A stretch of DNA of 64,000 bases, taken from the NCBI RefSeq assembly GCF_014489475.1, contig NZ_CP060820.1:806001-870000 (forward strand), in the 5' to 3' direction. Positions 55,874-64,000 of this stretch are shown in pieces. A program made the position numbers and the translations under genes. The notes below the pieces were generated by a model. It worked only from the letters and a program-made list of their open reading frames with translations, was not told where the DNA came from and did not search any database. Every line of letters starts with the position of its first letter. Within the stretch, counting starts at the first letter, position 1. This DNA is from Lysobacter terrestris (lineage in GTDB: Bacteria; Pseudomonadota; Gammaproteobacteria; Xanthomonadales; Xanthomonadaceae).

Positions 55874-56974
55874 TCACCCCGATCGTCTGCGGAACAGGAA
55901 CCACGACACCGCCAGCATCACCAGGGTCGGCATCAGGTAGGCCAGGCGGTAGTCGAAGTGGTAGACCTGCGCGAGGCGCACGCACTGCTGCTGCAGCAGC
56001 CAGAAGCCGAGCGAGAACACGATACCGATGAACAGGCGCTTGCCCATGCCGCCGCTGCGCAGCGTGCCGAACGCGAACGGCACCGCCGCCAGGCACAGCG
56101 CGAGGATGTTGAGCGCGTAGAACCAGCGCCCCCAGTAGATGGCCTCGAACTCGGAGGCATCCAGGCTGTTGCGCTTGCGATAGTCGATCGCGCCGCGCAG
56201 TTCGCCCGCGGCGAGGTAGCGCGGCTTGTCGGTGCCGGCCGTCAGCGCCACCGCATCCAGCTTCGATTCCCAGCGCTCCTCGGCGATCTTCTCCTGCGTC
56301 ACCGACTTGGCCTGGAAGTTGGTGCGATCGACGTCGCGCAGCAACCAGCCGCCGGGGCGGTGCTCGGCGATGCGCACGCGCGCCAGCGACCTGAGCCGGC
56401 CGTCGCCGGCGAACTGGTACAGCCGCACGTCGCGCAGTTCCAGCCAGCGCTCCTTGCCGTTGTCGCGTTCGGCGCCGCCGTTGGCATTGAGGATGACGTC
56501 GCCCTCGCGCGCCCACAGGCCGGAGTAGCGCGCGACGATCATGTCCTTCGACTTCGCCGTGGCCTTGAGCGCGTTGGCACGGCGCTCGCCCCAGGGACCG
56601 GCGGTCTCGCCGCTCATCACCATCAGCAGCGTCAGCACCGCCAGCGCGCCGGCCACGGCGATGCTGAGGCGCCGCCGCGACAGACCCACGGCGCGCAGCG
56701 CGGTCAGTTCCGACGAGGCCGCGAGCTGGCCGAGCGCCATCAGCGAACCGACCACCGCGGCATACGGAAACAGTTCGTACAGGCGCCGCGGCAGCGTGTA
56801 GGCCATGTAGGCGATCGCCGTGGCGATGCCGTAGTTGCCCTTGCCGATGTCGCCGAATTCGCCGACGAAGCTCAGCATCAGGTCGAGGCCGAGCAGCACC
56901 GCCCACACCAGCAGCACCGTGCCGAGGACGATGCGACCGACGTAGAGGTCGTGGATCTTGGGGAATGGCTTCAT
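55874..56974 (-). CDS. lptG: LptG, LPS export ABC permease
   Basis: Inner-membrane permease of the LptB2FG complex that extracts LPS for transport to the outer membrane. The 366-residue product ([21 protein letters not shown]) has three N-terminal and three C-terminal membrane segments with a periplasmic jellyroll between (about 95-270), and the coupling-helix motif [17 protein letters not shown]. It is paired with lptF 13 nt upstream. Two-hairpin repeat C follows its stop. Confidence 0.95.
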   Translation of the reverse strand: MKPFPKIHDLYVGRIVLGTVLLVWAVLLGLDLMLSFVGEFGDIGKGNYGIATAIAYMAYTLPRRLYELFPYAAVVGSLMALGQLAASSELTALRAVGLSRRRLSIAVAGALAVLTLLMVMSGETAGPWGERRANALKATAKSKDMIVARYSGLWAREGDVILNANGGAERDNGKERWLELRDVRLYQFAGDGRLRSLARVRIAEHRPGGWLLRDVDRTNFQAKSVTQEKIAEERWESKLDAVALTAGTDKPRYLAAGELRGAIDYRKRNSLDASEFEAIYWGRWFYALNILALCLAAVPFAFGTLRSGGMGKRLFIGIVFSLGFWLLQQQCVRLAQVYHFDYRLAYLMPTLVMLAVSWFLFRRRSG

Positions 56975-56987
56975 CCGTGCGCGCCCC

Positions 56988-58073
56988 TTACGCCTGCGCC
57001 CGCTTCGCGCGGGCCATGCGGCCGTCGCTGAAATACATCCACAGCGCGGTCACCAGCAGTGGCAGCACCAGCCACCACAGGCCCAGTTCGGCGGGAATGC
57101 GGCCCTTCTCCAGCCACTTGGTGCCCATCAGCATCAGGTTCATGCCGATCATGTAGCCGAGGAAGCCGGTCATGACCCGGCCGTAGCGGGCCTGGCGCGG
57201 CATGCTGCGGGCCAGCGGCACCGCCAGCAGCGCGAACGCGAACGCCAGCAGCGGCGGCGCGATGCGGGCATGCAGCTGCGCGTTGGCCTCCTTGCGCGGA
57301 TCGCCGAACAGGCGCGTGGTGGGCAGGTACTCGGGGTCGTTGGGATCGAACTTGGATTCGCCCGCCGGCAGGGTGACCTCGTTGCGCTTATAGCTGAGCA
57401 GGCGGTAGTCCAGGCCCGCTTCACGCGGCCCCTCGACTTCGAAGCCGTCGTTGAGGGTCAGGTAACGCTCGCCGTTCTCGTCGACGGTGACTTCGCCGTC
57501 GTTGGAGGTGGTCACGTCGAGGCGGCCGCCCTTCTGCCGGTAGACGAAGACGCGGTTGAAGCGGCTGCCGTCGGGGCTCATCTCGCCGACGAAGATCACG
57601 CCGTTGCCGCCGGGCATCTCGGTGAAGGCGCCGGGTTCCAGCCCTGCCACGATCAGGTTGCGGTTCGCCTGGCTCACCATCTGCCGCGAGACGCGTTCGG
57701 CCCAAGGGCCCAGCCACAGCGAACAGGCCGCCACGACCGCCACCATCGGCACCACCAGCAGCAGCAGCGGCTTGAGGATCCGCCGCGGCCCCACCCCGAT
57801 CGCCGCGATCACCGGCATTTCCGAATCGCGGTAGAGCCGGCCGACACCCAGCATCAGGCCGAGCATCAGCGCCAGCGGCAGGATCAGCGGCAGCCAGTTC
57901 AGCATCACCAGGCCCAGCTGCGGCAGCAGCAGGCCGACGGGAAGGCGGCCGGTGGCCATGTCGCGCAGGACGTCGGTGAAGACACCGCCGAAGGCCACGA
58001 TCATCAGCACGACGCCAGCGGCGAAAGTGGACTGGACGAATTCGCCGAACAGGTAGCGATCGAGCTTGGGCAT
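56988..58073 (-). CDS. lptF: LptF, LPS export ABC permease
   Basis: Partner of LptG in the LptB2FG complex. The 361-residue product begins [21 protein letters not shown], characteristic of YjgP/LptF, with six membrane segments and periplasmic jellyroll; the coupling motif reads [18 protein letters not shown]. Start chosen at 58073 by family comparison although no ribosome site is obvious; the frame is open further upstream. Divergent from pepA, the usual gammaproteobacterial arrangement. Confidence 0.94.
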   Translation of the reverse strand: MPKLDRYLFGEFVQSTFAAGVVLMIVAFGGVFTDVLRDMATGRLPVGLLLPQLGLVMLNWLPLILPLALMLGLMLGVGRLYRDSEMPVIAAIGVGPRRILKPLLLLVVPMVAVVAACSLWLGPWAERVSRQMVSQANRNLIVAGLEPGAFTEMPGGNGVIFVGEMSPDGSRFNRVFVYRQKGGRLDVTTSNDGEVTVDENGERYLTLNDGFEVEGPREAGLDYRLLSYKRNEVTLPAGESKFDPNDPEYLPTTRLFGDPRKEANAQLHARIAPPLLAFAFALLAVPLARSMPRQARYGRVMTGFLGYMIGMNLMLMGTKWLEKGRIPAELGLWWLVLPLLVTALWMYFSDGRMARAKRAQA

Positions 58074-58298
58074 CAGGGAGGTGGGCCTTGGGCGGTCGGC
58101 GTAAGGGGGCTGGTAGACTTGCGGTTTGGTCCGGCTGGCGCTGTCGGGCGGCATGCCTGCCCTCGCCAACTGGCCGGTCGACCGACCCGCGATTCTACTT
58201 GGTACGGCCTACTGGTATGGCGTACGGGTAGTACCGGAGCCGTTCGGTACACCCGCGCAGCGGATCGTTTTCTCCTAACTCCCCCCGGAATCTGTTGG
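58074..58298. promoter_or_regulatory. Divergent lptF/pepA promoter region
   Basis: A 225-nt gap with several GGTAC/GTACC repeats between 58200 and 58254. Promoters for both directions should be here, but no hexamer pair was convincing on either strand. Confidence 0.35.
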
Positions 58299-59780
58299 AT
58301 GACCCTCGAATTCGACCTGAACCACGCTGCCCCCGCGACCGTCGCGACCGACTGCGTCGTCGTGGGCTCCTTCGCCGACAAGAGCCTGAGCCCGTCGGGC
58401 CAGGCCCTCGACGAGGCCAGCGGCGGCCGCCTGCGCGCCCTGCTCGAACGCGGCGACGTCAGCGGCAAGACCGGCAAGACCGCGCTGCTGCACGACCTGC
58501 CCGGCGTCACCGCGCCGCGCGTGCTGGTGATCGGCCTGGGTGACGCCGGCAAGTTCGGCGTGCCGCAGTACATCAAGGCCGTCGGTGATGCCGCCCGCGC
58601 GCTCAAGACCGGCCCGGTCGCCAAGGCGCTGCTCACCCTGAGCGAAATCGAGGTCAAGGGCCGCGACCAGGCCTGGAACCTGCGCCAGGCCGCGATCGTC
58701 GCCGACCACGCCTGCTACGCCTACACCGCCACCCTCGGCGCCAAGAACAAGAAGCGCGACGAGACCGGCCTCAAGCACCTGTCGATCCGCGGCGAAGACG
58801 CGGGCGCACTGGCGCACGGCAAGGCCATCGCCGCTGGCGTCGCCTTCACCCGCGAGCTGGGCAACCTGCCGCCGAACATCTGCAACCCGACCTACCTCGC
58901 CCAGCAGGCGCAGGAATTCTGCGGCCGCTTCGACAAGGCCGCCTGCGACGTGCTCGACCGCACGCAGATGCAGGAACTGGGCATGGGCTCGCTGCTCGCC
59001 GTGTCGCGCGGCTCGGCCAACCCGCCCAAGCTGATCGTGATGAAGTGGAGCAACGGCGGCGACGCCAAGCCCTTCGTGCTGGTCGGCAAGGGCATCACCT
59101 TCGATACCGGCGGCATCAACTTGAAGACCCAGGGCGGCATCGAGGAGATGAAGTACGACATGTGCGGCGCGGCCAGCGTGATGGGCGCGTTCGTGGCGGC
59201 GGTCGGCATGCAGCTGCCGATCAACCTCGTGGTGATCGTGCCGGCGGTCGAGAACATGCCCGACGCCGACGCGTACCGCCCCTCCGACGTGCTCACCTCG
59301 ATGTCGGGCAAGACCATCGAAGTCGGCAACACCGACGCCGAAGGCCGCCTGATCCTGTGCGATGCGCTGACCTATGCCGCGCGCTTCGAGCCGCAGGCCC
59401 TGCTCGACGTGGCCACGCTCACCGGCGCCTGCGTGATCGCGCTGGGCAAGTACGCGGCCGGCCTGATGTCGAAGGACGACGACCTCGCCGACGAACTCAT
59501 CGCCGCCGGCGAGAACGTGTTCGACCGCAGCTGGCGCCTGCCGCTGTGGGACGAATACCAGTCGCTGCTGGATTCCACCTTCGCCGACGTCTACAACATC
59601 GGCGGCCGCTGGGCCGGCGCGATCACCGCGGGCTGCTTCCTCGCGCGCTTCACCGAGGGCCAGCGCTGGGCGCACCTGGACATCGCCGGCGTCGCCAACG
59701 ACGAAGGCAAGCGCGGCATGGCGACGGGTCGCCCGGTCGGCATGCTGAGCCAGTGGCTGCTCGATCGCGCTTCCGCCTGA
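58299..59780 (+). CDS. pepA: PepA, leucyl (cytosol) aminopeptidase
   Basis: Hexameric M17 aminopeptidase removing N-terminal residues; in E. coli also a DNA-binding accessory factor in Xer recombination. The 493-residue product has the metal-binding core [30 protein letters not shown], the signature NTDAEGRL near 345, and the active-site region through [17 protein letters not shown]. The N-terminal domain begins [19 protein letters not shown]. xerD, its E. coli Xer partner, is 3.4 kb away. Confidence 0.96.
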   Translation: MTLEFDLNHAAPATVATDCVVVGSFADKSLSPSGQALDEASGGRLRALLERGDVSGKTGKTALLHDLPGVTAPRVLVIGLGDAGKFGVPQYIKAVGDAARALKTGPVAKALLTLSEIEVKGRDQAWNLRQAAIVADHACYAYTATLGAKNKKRDETGLKHLSIRGEDAGALAHGKAIAAGVAFTRELGNLPPNICNPTYLAQQAQEFCGRFDKAACDVLDRTQMQELGMGSLLAVSRGSANPPKLIVMKWSNGGDAKPFVLVGKGITFDTGGINLKTQGGIEEMKYDMCGAASVMGAFVAAVGMQLPINLVVIVPAVENMPDADAYRPSDVLTSMSGKTIEVGNTDAEGRLILCDALTYAARFEPQALLDVATLTGACVIALGKYAAGLMSKDDDLADELIAAGENVFDRSWRLPLWDEYQSLLDSTFADVYNIGGRWAGAITAGCFLARFTEGQRWAHLDIAGVANDEGKRGMATGRPVGMLSQWLLDRASA

Positions 59781-59793
59781 TTGCGTTGACGCC

Positions 59794-60219
59794 GTGCCGC
59801 GCGCCGACTTTTATCTGATTGCCAAGGAGCGGTTCCGCGCCGAACCGCTGCGCCTGGTGTGCGAACTCGCACGCAAGGCGCACGACGCCGGCTTGTGGAC
59901 GCTGGTGCTCGCGCGCGACGCGGCGCAGGCCGAGCAACTCGACGACCTGCTGTGGGACATGGGCGAGGACGTCTATATCCCGCACCAGCTCGCCGGCGCC
60001 GACGTCGACGAGGACGAAGCCGCGGTGCTGATCGCCGCGCCCGACGTCGACGCGCCACTGCGCCCATTGGTGATCAACCTGCGCGACGACGCGGTCGACG
60101 GCAGCTTCGAGCGCGTGCTGGAAGTGGTGCCGGCCGACGAGTCCGCGCGCGGCCCGCTGCGCGAGCGCTGGAAGCAGTACCAGGCGCGCGGGTTGGAGTT
60201 GAAGAAGTACGACATGTAA
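59794..60219 (+). CDS. holC: HolC, DNA polymerase III chi subunit
   Basis: Chi subunit linking the clamp loader to SSB. The 141-residue product begins at GTG (VPRADFYLIAKERFRAEPLRLVCELARKAH, a typical chi start), and contains LDDLLWDMGEDVYIPHQLAG and LVINLRDDAVDGSFERVLEVVPADE, which match the family. Located between pepA and valS, the common gammaproteobacterial order, 13 nt after pepA. Confidence 0.94.
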   Translation: MPRADFYLIAKERFRAEPLRLVCELARKAHDAGLWTLVLARDAAQAEQLDDLLWDMGEDVYIPHQLAGADVDEDEAAVLIAAPDVDAPLRPLVINLRDDAVDGSFERVLEVVPADESARGPLRERWKQYQARGLELKKYDM

Positions 60220-60225
60220 TTGAAG

Positions 60226-60300
60226 CCGGGATTCGGGATTGGAGATTCGGGAGTCGTAAACGGCCCGCTCCTGCGAATCCCGAGTCCCGAACAACGAATC
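60226..60300 (+). repeat. GGGATTCGGGATT-type short repeat between holC and valS
   Basis: Iterated heptamer-like units (GGGATTCGGGATTGGAGATTCGGGAG) followed, after a TAAACGGCCCGC spacer, by an inverted set (GCGAATCCCGAGTCCCGA), so the array can fold back on itself. It fills nearly the whole 90-nt gap before valS. Confidence 0.75.
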
Positions 60301-60309
60301 ACGGCCTTT

Positions 60310-63090
60310 ATGACCACGCTCCCCTCCAGCTACGACCCCACCCAGTTCGAAACCCGCCTGTACCAGCAGTGGGAGAATTCGGGCGTATTCAAGCCGACCG
60401 GCCAAGGCGAGCCCTACACCATCCTGCTGCCGCCGCCGAACGTCACCGGCACGCTGCACATGGGCCACGCCTTCCAGCACACGCTGATGGACGCGCTGGT
60501 CCGCTACCACCGCATGCGCGGCTACGACACGTTGTGGCAGATGGGCACCGACCACGCGGGCATCGCGACGGAAATGGTGGTTTCGCGCAACCTCGCCGCC
60601 GAAGGCAAGGGCGAGACGCGCGACTCGCTCGGCCGCGACGGCTTCATCAGCAAGGTGTGGGAGTGGAAGCAGCAGTCCGGCGACACCATCGAGCGGCAGA
60701 TGCGCCGCCTGGGCACGTCGGGCGACTGGACCCGCAGCACCTTCACCATGGACCCGATGGCCGCTGAAGCGGTGGTCGAGGCCTTCGTGAAGCTGCACGA
60801 GCAGGGCCTGATCTACCGCGGCCAGCGCCTGGTCAACTGGGACCCGGTACTGAAGACCGCGATCTCCGATCTTGAAGTCGTCAACGAGGAAGAAGACGGC
60901 CACCTGTGGTCGATCAGCTACCCGCTGACCGATGGCAGCGGCACGCTCGTCGTGGCCACCACGCGTCCGGAAACCATGCTCGGCGACACCGCGGTGATGG
61001 TGCATCCGGACGACGAGCGCTACGCACACCTGATCGGCAAGACCGTGACGCTGCCGCTGACCGGCCGCGCGATTCCGGTGATCGCCGATGCCTACGTCGA
61101 CCGCGAATTCGGCACCGGCGTGGTCAAGGTCACGCCTGCGCACGACTTCAACGACTACGCCGTCGGCCAGCGCCACCAGCTGCCGATGATCAACATCTTC
61201 ACCCCGGAAGCTACGACCAACGACAACGTGCCCGAGCAGTACCGCGGCCTGGATCGCTACGTCGCACGCAAGGCGGTGCTTGCCGACCTGGAGACCGAAG
61301 GCCTGCTGGTCGAAACCAAGCCGCACAAGCTGCAGGTGCCGCGCGGCGACCGCACCAACCAGGTGATCGAGCCGTACCTGACCGACCAGTGGTTCGTGCA
61401 GATGGACGGCTTCGCCACGCGCGGCCTCGACCTGGTCGAGGAAGGCCACATCGAATTCGTGCCGGCGAACTGGGTCAACACCTACCGCCACTGGATGGAG
61501 AACATCCAGGACTGGTGCATCAGCCGCCAGCTCTGGTGGGGTCACCGCATTCCGGCGTGGTACGACGCGCAGGGCAGCATCTACGTCGGCCGCAACGAAG
61601 CCGAAGTGCGCACGAAGCACAACCTCGGCAGCGAGATCGCGTTGTCGCAGGACAACGACGTGCTGGAGACTTGGTTCTCCTCCGCGCTGTGGCCGTTCAG
61701 CACCATGGGCTGGCCCAATACCGACCTGATGGCCGAGCGCGGCTTCGACCGCTACGTGCCCTCCTCCGTGCTGGTCACCGGTTTCGACATCATCTTCTTC
61801 TGGGTCGCGCGCATGATCTTCATGACCGACCACTTCACCGGCCGCGTGCCGTTCAAGGACGTGTACATCACCGGCCTGATCCGCGATGCGCACGGGCAGA
61901 AGATGTCGAAGTCGAAGGGCAACGTGCTCGACCCGATCGACATCATCGACGGCATCGCACTGGACGACCTGGTCGCCAAGCGCACCGGCGGCCTGATGCA
62001 GCCGAAGATGGCCGAGAAGATCGAGAAGGCCACGCGCAAGGAATTCCCGGAAGGCATTCCCGCCTTCGGCGCCGACGCCCTGCGTTTCACCATCGCCGCG
62101 CTGGCCGGCCACGGCCGCGACATCAAGTTCGACATGGGCCGTGCCGAGGGCTACAAGAACTTCTGCAACAAGCTGTGGAACGCCAGCCGCTTCGTGCTGA
62201 TGAACACCGAGGGCGCGAGCTTCACCGGCGTGCCGCAGCCGAAGACGGATGCCGAGCGCTGGATCCTGGCGCAGCTGGCCAAGACCGCGGCGGAAGCCGA
62301 GCAGCACTTCGCGTCCTATCGCTTCGACCTGCTGGCGCAGGCGCTGTACGAATTCGCCTGGAACGACTTCTGCGACTGGTTCGTGGAGTTCGCCAAGCCG
62401 GCGCTCAACGGCGACGAAGCCAGCGCGGCCGCCAGCACGCGCCACACCCTGCTGTGGGTGCTCGAGCGCCTGCTGTCGCTGCTGCACCCGCTGGTGCCGT
62501 TCGTGACCGAGGAGCTGTGGCAGGCGGTGGCGCCCAAGCTCGGCATCGCCGAGGGCTCGATCATGCTGCGCCCGTATCCGCAGGCGCAGGACTTCGCCGG
62601 CGCCGATTACGCCGCGGCGGAAGGCGACATCGAATGGCTCAAGGCGATGGTCTCCGCGCTGCGCCGCGTGCGCAGCGAGCTCAACGTCGCGCCGTCGAAG
62701 CTGGTGAACCTGCTGCTGGCGGACGGCACCCACGCCGACCACGACCGTGCGCGCCGCTTCGACTCGCAGCTGCGCTTCCTGACCCGACTGGAACGCATCG
62801 ACTTCATCGCCGACGCCAAGGCCGCACCGGCCTCGGCCGCGGCCGTGGTCGGTGAACTGCACCTGCTGGTGCCGCTGGAAGGCCTGGTCGACCTGTCGGC
62901 CGAGCGCACGCGCCTGGACAAGGAGCTCAAGCGCGTCGAAGGCGAGATCGCCAAGTGCCAGAACAAGCTCGCCAGCGACACCTTCGTCGCCAACGCGCCG
63001 GCGGCGGTGGTCGAGCAGGAGCGCAAGCGCCTGGTGGACTGGACGACGCAGCTGTCCGGGCTGGCGGCGCAGCGCAGCAAGCTGGGCTGA
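60310..63090 (+). CDS. valS: ValS, valyl-tRNA synthetase
   Basis: Charges tRNA-Val in the cytoplasm, with an editing domain for misactivated threonine. The 926-residue product has the class I HIGH-type motif LHMGH at 49-53, [11 protein letters not shown] in the connective region, KMSKS at 531-535, an anticodon-binding domain ([20 protein letters not shown]) and a C-terminal coiled coil ([27 protein letters not shown]), the family-typical tRNA-binding arm. Start ATG 60310; it ends at a hairpin region before the next gene. Confidence 0.97.
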   Translation: MTTLPSSYDPTQFETRLYQQWENSGVFKPTGQGEPYTILLPPPNVTGTLHMGHAFQHTLMDALVRYHRMRGYDTLWQMGTDHAGIATEMVVSRNLAAEGKGETRDSLGRDGFISKVWEWKQQSGDTIERQMRRLGTSGDWTRSTFTMDPMAAEAVVEAFVKLHEQGLIYRGQRLVNWDPVLKTAISDLEVVNEEEDGHLWSISYPLTDGSGTLVVATTRPETMLGDTAVMVHPDDERYAHLIGKTVTLPLTGRAIPVIADAYVDREFGTGVVKVTPAHDFNDYAVGQRHQLPMINIFTPEATTNDNVPEQYRGLDRYVARKAVLADLETEGLLVETKPHKLQVPRGDRTNQVIEPYLTDQWFVQMDGFATRGLDLVEEGHIEFVPANWVNTYRHWMENIQDWCISRQLWWGHRIPAWYDAQGSIYVGRNEAEVRTKHNLGSEIALSQDNDVLETWFSSALWPFSTMGWPNTDLMAERGFDRYVPSSVLVTGFDIIFFWVARMIFMTDHFTGRVPFKDVYITGLIRDAHGQKMSKSKGNVLDPIDIIDGIALDDLVAKRTGGLMQPKMAEKIEKATRKEFPEGIPAFGADALRFTIAALAGHGRDIKFDMGRAEGYKNFCNKLWNASRFVLMNTEGASFTGVPQPKTDAERWILAQLAKTAAEAEQHFASYRFDLLAQALYEFAWNDFCDWFVEFAKPALNGDEASAAASTRHTLLWVLERLLSLLHPLVPFVTEELWQAVAPKLGIAEGSIMLRPYPQAQDFAGADYAAAEGDIEWLKAMVSALRRVRSELNVAPSKLVNLLLADGTHADHDRARRFDSQLRFLTRLERIDFIADAKAAPASAAAVVGELHLLVPLEGLVDLSAERTRLDKELKRVEGEIAKCQNKLASDTFVANAPAAVVEQERKRLVDWTTQLSGLAAQRSKLG

Positions 63091-63167
63091 GTCGCCGCCT
63101 CACCTCGGTGAGTCACGCGGATGAGTTCACGCCGATGAGTTCACGCCGCTGAATTCGGGTCGGTAAG

Positions 63168-63191
63168 CCGGAGCGCCCGTGGGCGCTCCGG
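63168..63191. terminator. Terminator hairpin between convergent valS and hypothetical gene
   Basis: Perfect 11-bp stem CCGGAGCGCCC/GGGCGCTCCGG with GT loop, 77 nt after valS. No U-run follows on either strand. Upstream, 63119-63149 has a 14-nt unit GATGAGTTCACGCC repeated twice with a partial third. Confidence 0.6.
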
Positions 63192-63201
63192 GGCGACCGA
63201 T

Positions 63202-63672
63202 CTAGAAGGCCAGGCCGGTGTCGGTGCTGACGTCCTCGCGCTGCCGGGCCAGGGCCTGGCGTTCGTACTCGCGCGGATCCAGCACCACCAGCGGGCACTT
63301 GCCCGGCTCGCCGCCCAGCTGCAGCGCGGCACCGTGCAGTGACAGGTAAGTCGGACGCCGCGGCTGGCGCGCACCACGCGCGACATAGGCCGATTCGTGT
63401 TCGCGCAACACCACCGCATCCGCGCCGCGTGCGCGCGCGGCTTCGAGCAATTGGGCGAACGCCTTGCGATAGCTCACCGACGGTGGCGCCATGCCGGTGC
63501 GCGCGTTGGGCTCCTTGCTGCCGAGGGTGACCTCGACCTGGCCCAGGCGCCGGGACACGCAGTCCGCGGGCGGCGAGGTCTGCAACAGCTTCACCACCGG
63601 ACCGGCGGCCCGTACCGGCAGCAGGCTGGCCAGCACCAGCAGCAACGCACCCGCGACGCAGCGACCTTCCAT
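63202..63672 (-). CDS. Small secreted protein, function unknown
   Basis: A 156-residue protein. ATG 63672 (MEGRCVAGALLLVLASLLPVRAAGP) is preceded by AAGGAAC and starts with a Sec signal, cleavage likely after VRA. The mature part includes LLQTSPPADCVSRRLGQVEVTLGSKEP and a repeated block with VSYRKAFAQLLEAARARGADAVVLREHESAYVARGAR that resembles periplasmic accessory proteins with YEPE-like domains. No enzymatic motif. It lies 20 nt after rimI, on the same strand. Confidence 0.7.
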   Translation of the reverse strand: MEGRCVAGALLLVLASLLPVRAAGPVVKLLQTSPPADCVSRRLGQVEVTLGSKEPNARTGMAPPSVSYRKAFAQLLEAARARGADAVVLREHESAYVARGARQPRRPTYLSLHGAALQLGGEPGKCPLVVLDPREYERQALARQREDVSTDTGLAF

Positions 63673-63692
63673 GCGTTCCTTTCCCTTGCGAG

Positions 63693-64000
63693 CTACGTCG
63701 GCGGCAACAGTTCCATCGCCATCACCAGCGCGTCCTCGCGGCCGTCCTTCGCCGGGTAATAGCGCGGGCGCCGGCCGATCTCGTTGAAGCCTTCGTCGTG
63801 GTACAGCGCGATGGCGCTCGTATTCGACGGCCGCACTTCGAGGAACACCCGCGCGACGCTGCGGCCGCGCGCGATCTGCAGCAGCGCGTGCAGCAGGCGC
63901 CGGCCATAGCCGTGTCCCTGCATCTCCGGCGCCACGCACACGTTGAGCACATGCGCCTCGCCGGCGGCGACCGACATCAGGAAGTAGCCGACGATGCGCT
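63693..64000 (-). CDS. rimI: RimI, ribosomal-protein S18 N-acetyltransferase (partial)
   Basis: GNAT acetyltransferase modifying the N-terminus of ribosomal protein S18. Only the C-terminal ~101 residues are in the window; the gene continues past the right edge. The acetyl-CoA-binding motif VLNVCVAPEMQGHGYGRRLLHALL and the substrate-site sequence LEVRPSNTSAIALYHDEGFNEIGRRPRYYPAKDGREDALVM match RimI closely. Confidence 0.92.
   Translation of the reverse strand, partial: RIVGYFLMSVAAGEAHVLNVCVAPEMQGHGYGRRLLHALLQIARGRSVARVFLEVRPSNTSAIALYHDEGFNEIGRRPRYYPAKDGREDALVMAMELLPPT

Noticed and set aside
59650-62862. Minus-strand frame of about 1070 codons over valS and pepA
   Set aside because: Antisense to well-supported genes and lacks any motif; typical stop-poor shadow in GC-rich DNA.

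Overview
This 64 kb window is a high-GC chromosomal segment of a gammaproteobacterium, most likely a member of the Xanthomonadaceae/Lysobacteraceae (Lysobacter-like). The evidence is the xps-type type II secretion operon in the order E-F-G-H-I-J-K-L-M-N-D, a complete xanthomonad-style dcw cluster start, a fused RibB with a degenerate GTP-cyclohydrolase-II domain, and many palindromic intergenic repeats. Genes are packed tightly, often with 4-nt ATGA overlaps. No phage, plasmid, CRISPR, IS or tRNA feature was recognised.

Layout. (1) 1-9822, minus strand: division and cell wall operon mraZ-rsmH-ftsL-ftsI-murE-murF-mraY-ftsW-murG (murG runs off the left edge), with a recognisable promoter. (2) 10.1-10.7 kb: RNase P RNA (rnpB, minus), enclosed by inverted hairpin repeats. 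(3) 10.7-17.1 kb: rsmI, then divergently an LpoA-like lipoprotein, yraN, an FAD-linked 2-hydroxyacid dehydrogenase, a possible glycosyltransferase and a patatin-like lipoprotein. (4) 17.3-26.2 kb, minus: glyA, nrdR, a small secreted protein, ribD, a methyltransferase carrying an in-frame repeat insertion, then an FMN riboswitch driving ribE-ribBX-ribH-nusB-thiL. (5) 26.3-31.8 kb: a LysR regulator divergent from a YeiH-type transporter, then ettA, pyrF and a DUF3667-like membrane protein. (6) 31.9-44.6 kb, minus: eleven xps type II secretion genes with two glycosyltransferase-like genes directly appended. (7) 44.8-48.4 kb: a LuxR-type regulator and a 971-residue secreted PKD/HYR repeat protein. 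(8) 48.5-64 kb: purL, a DsbC-like lipoprotein, xerD, an RDD membrane protein, lptG/lptF, pepA, holC, valS, a small secreted protein and rimI (cut by the right edge).

Functionally the window is mostly housekeeping: peptidoglycan synthesis and division, flavin and thiamine cofactors, one-carbon metabolism, purine and pyrimidine synthesis, LPS export, translation quality and tRNA charging. The type II secretion operon is the outward-facing part; the neighbouring PKD/HYR protein and the DsbC-like isomerase could be connected with exported proteins, but that is inference.

The least ordinary content is in the repeats. A palindromic element is inserted in frame inside a methyltransferase gene. A two-hairpin repeat begins exactly at the stop codons of three different genes (xpsF, xerD, lptG). 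An intergenic-type short repeat appears to have lengthened the leader peptide of the pseudopilin XpsI. rnpB sits inside mirrored hairpin modules. No clearly novel multi-gene defence or biosynthetic system was found.
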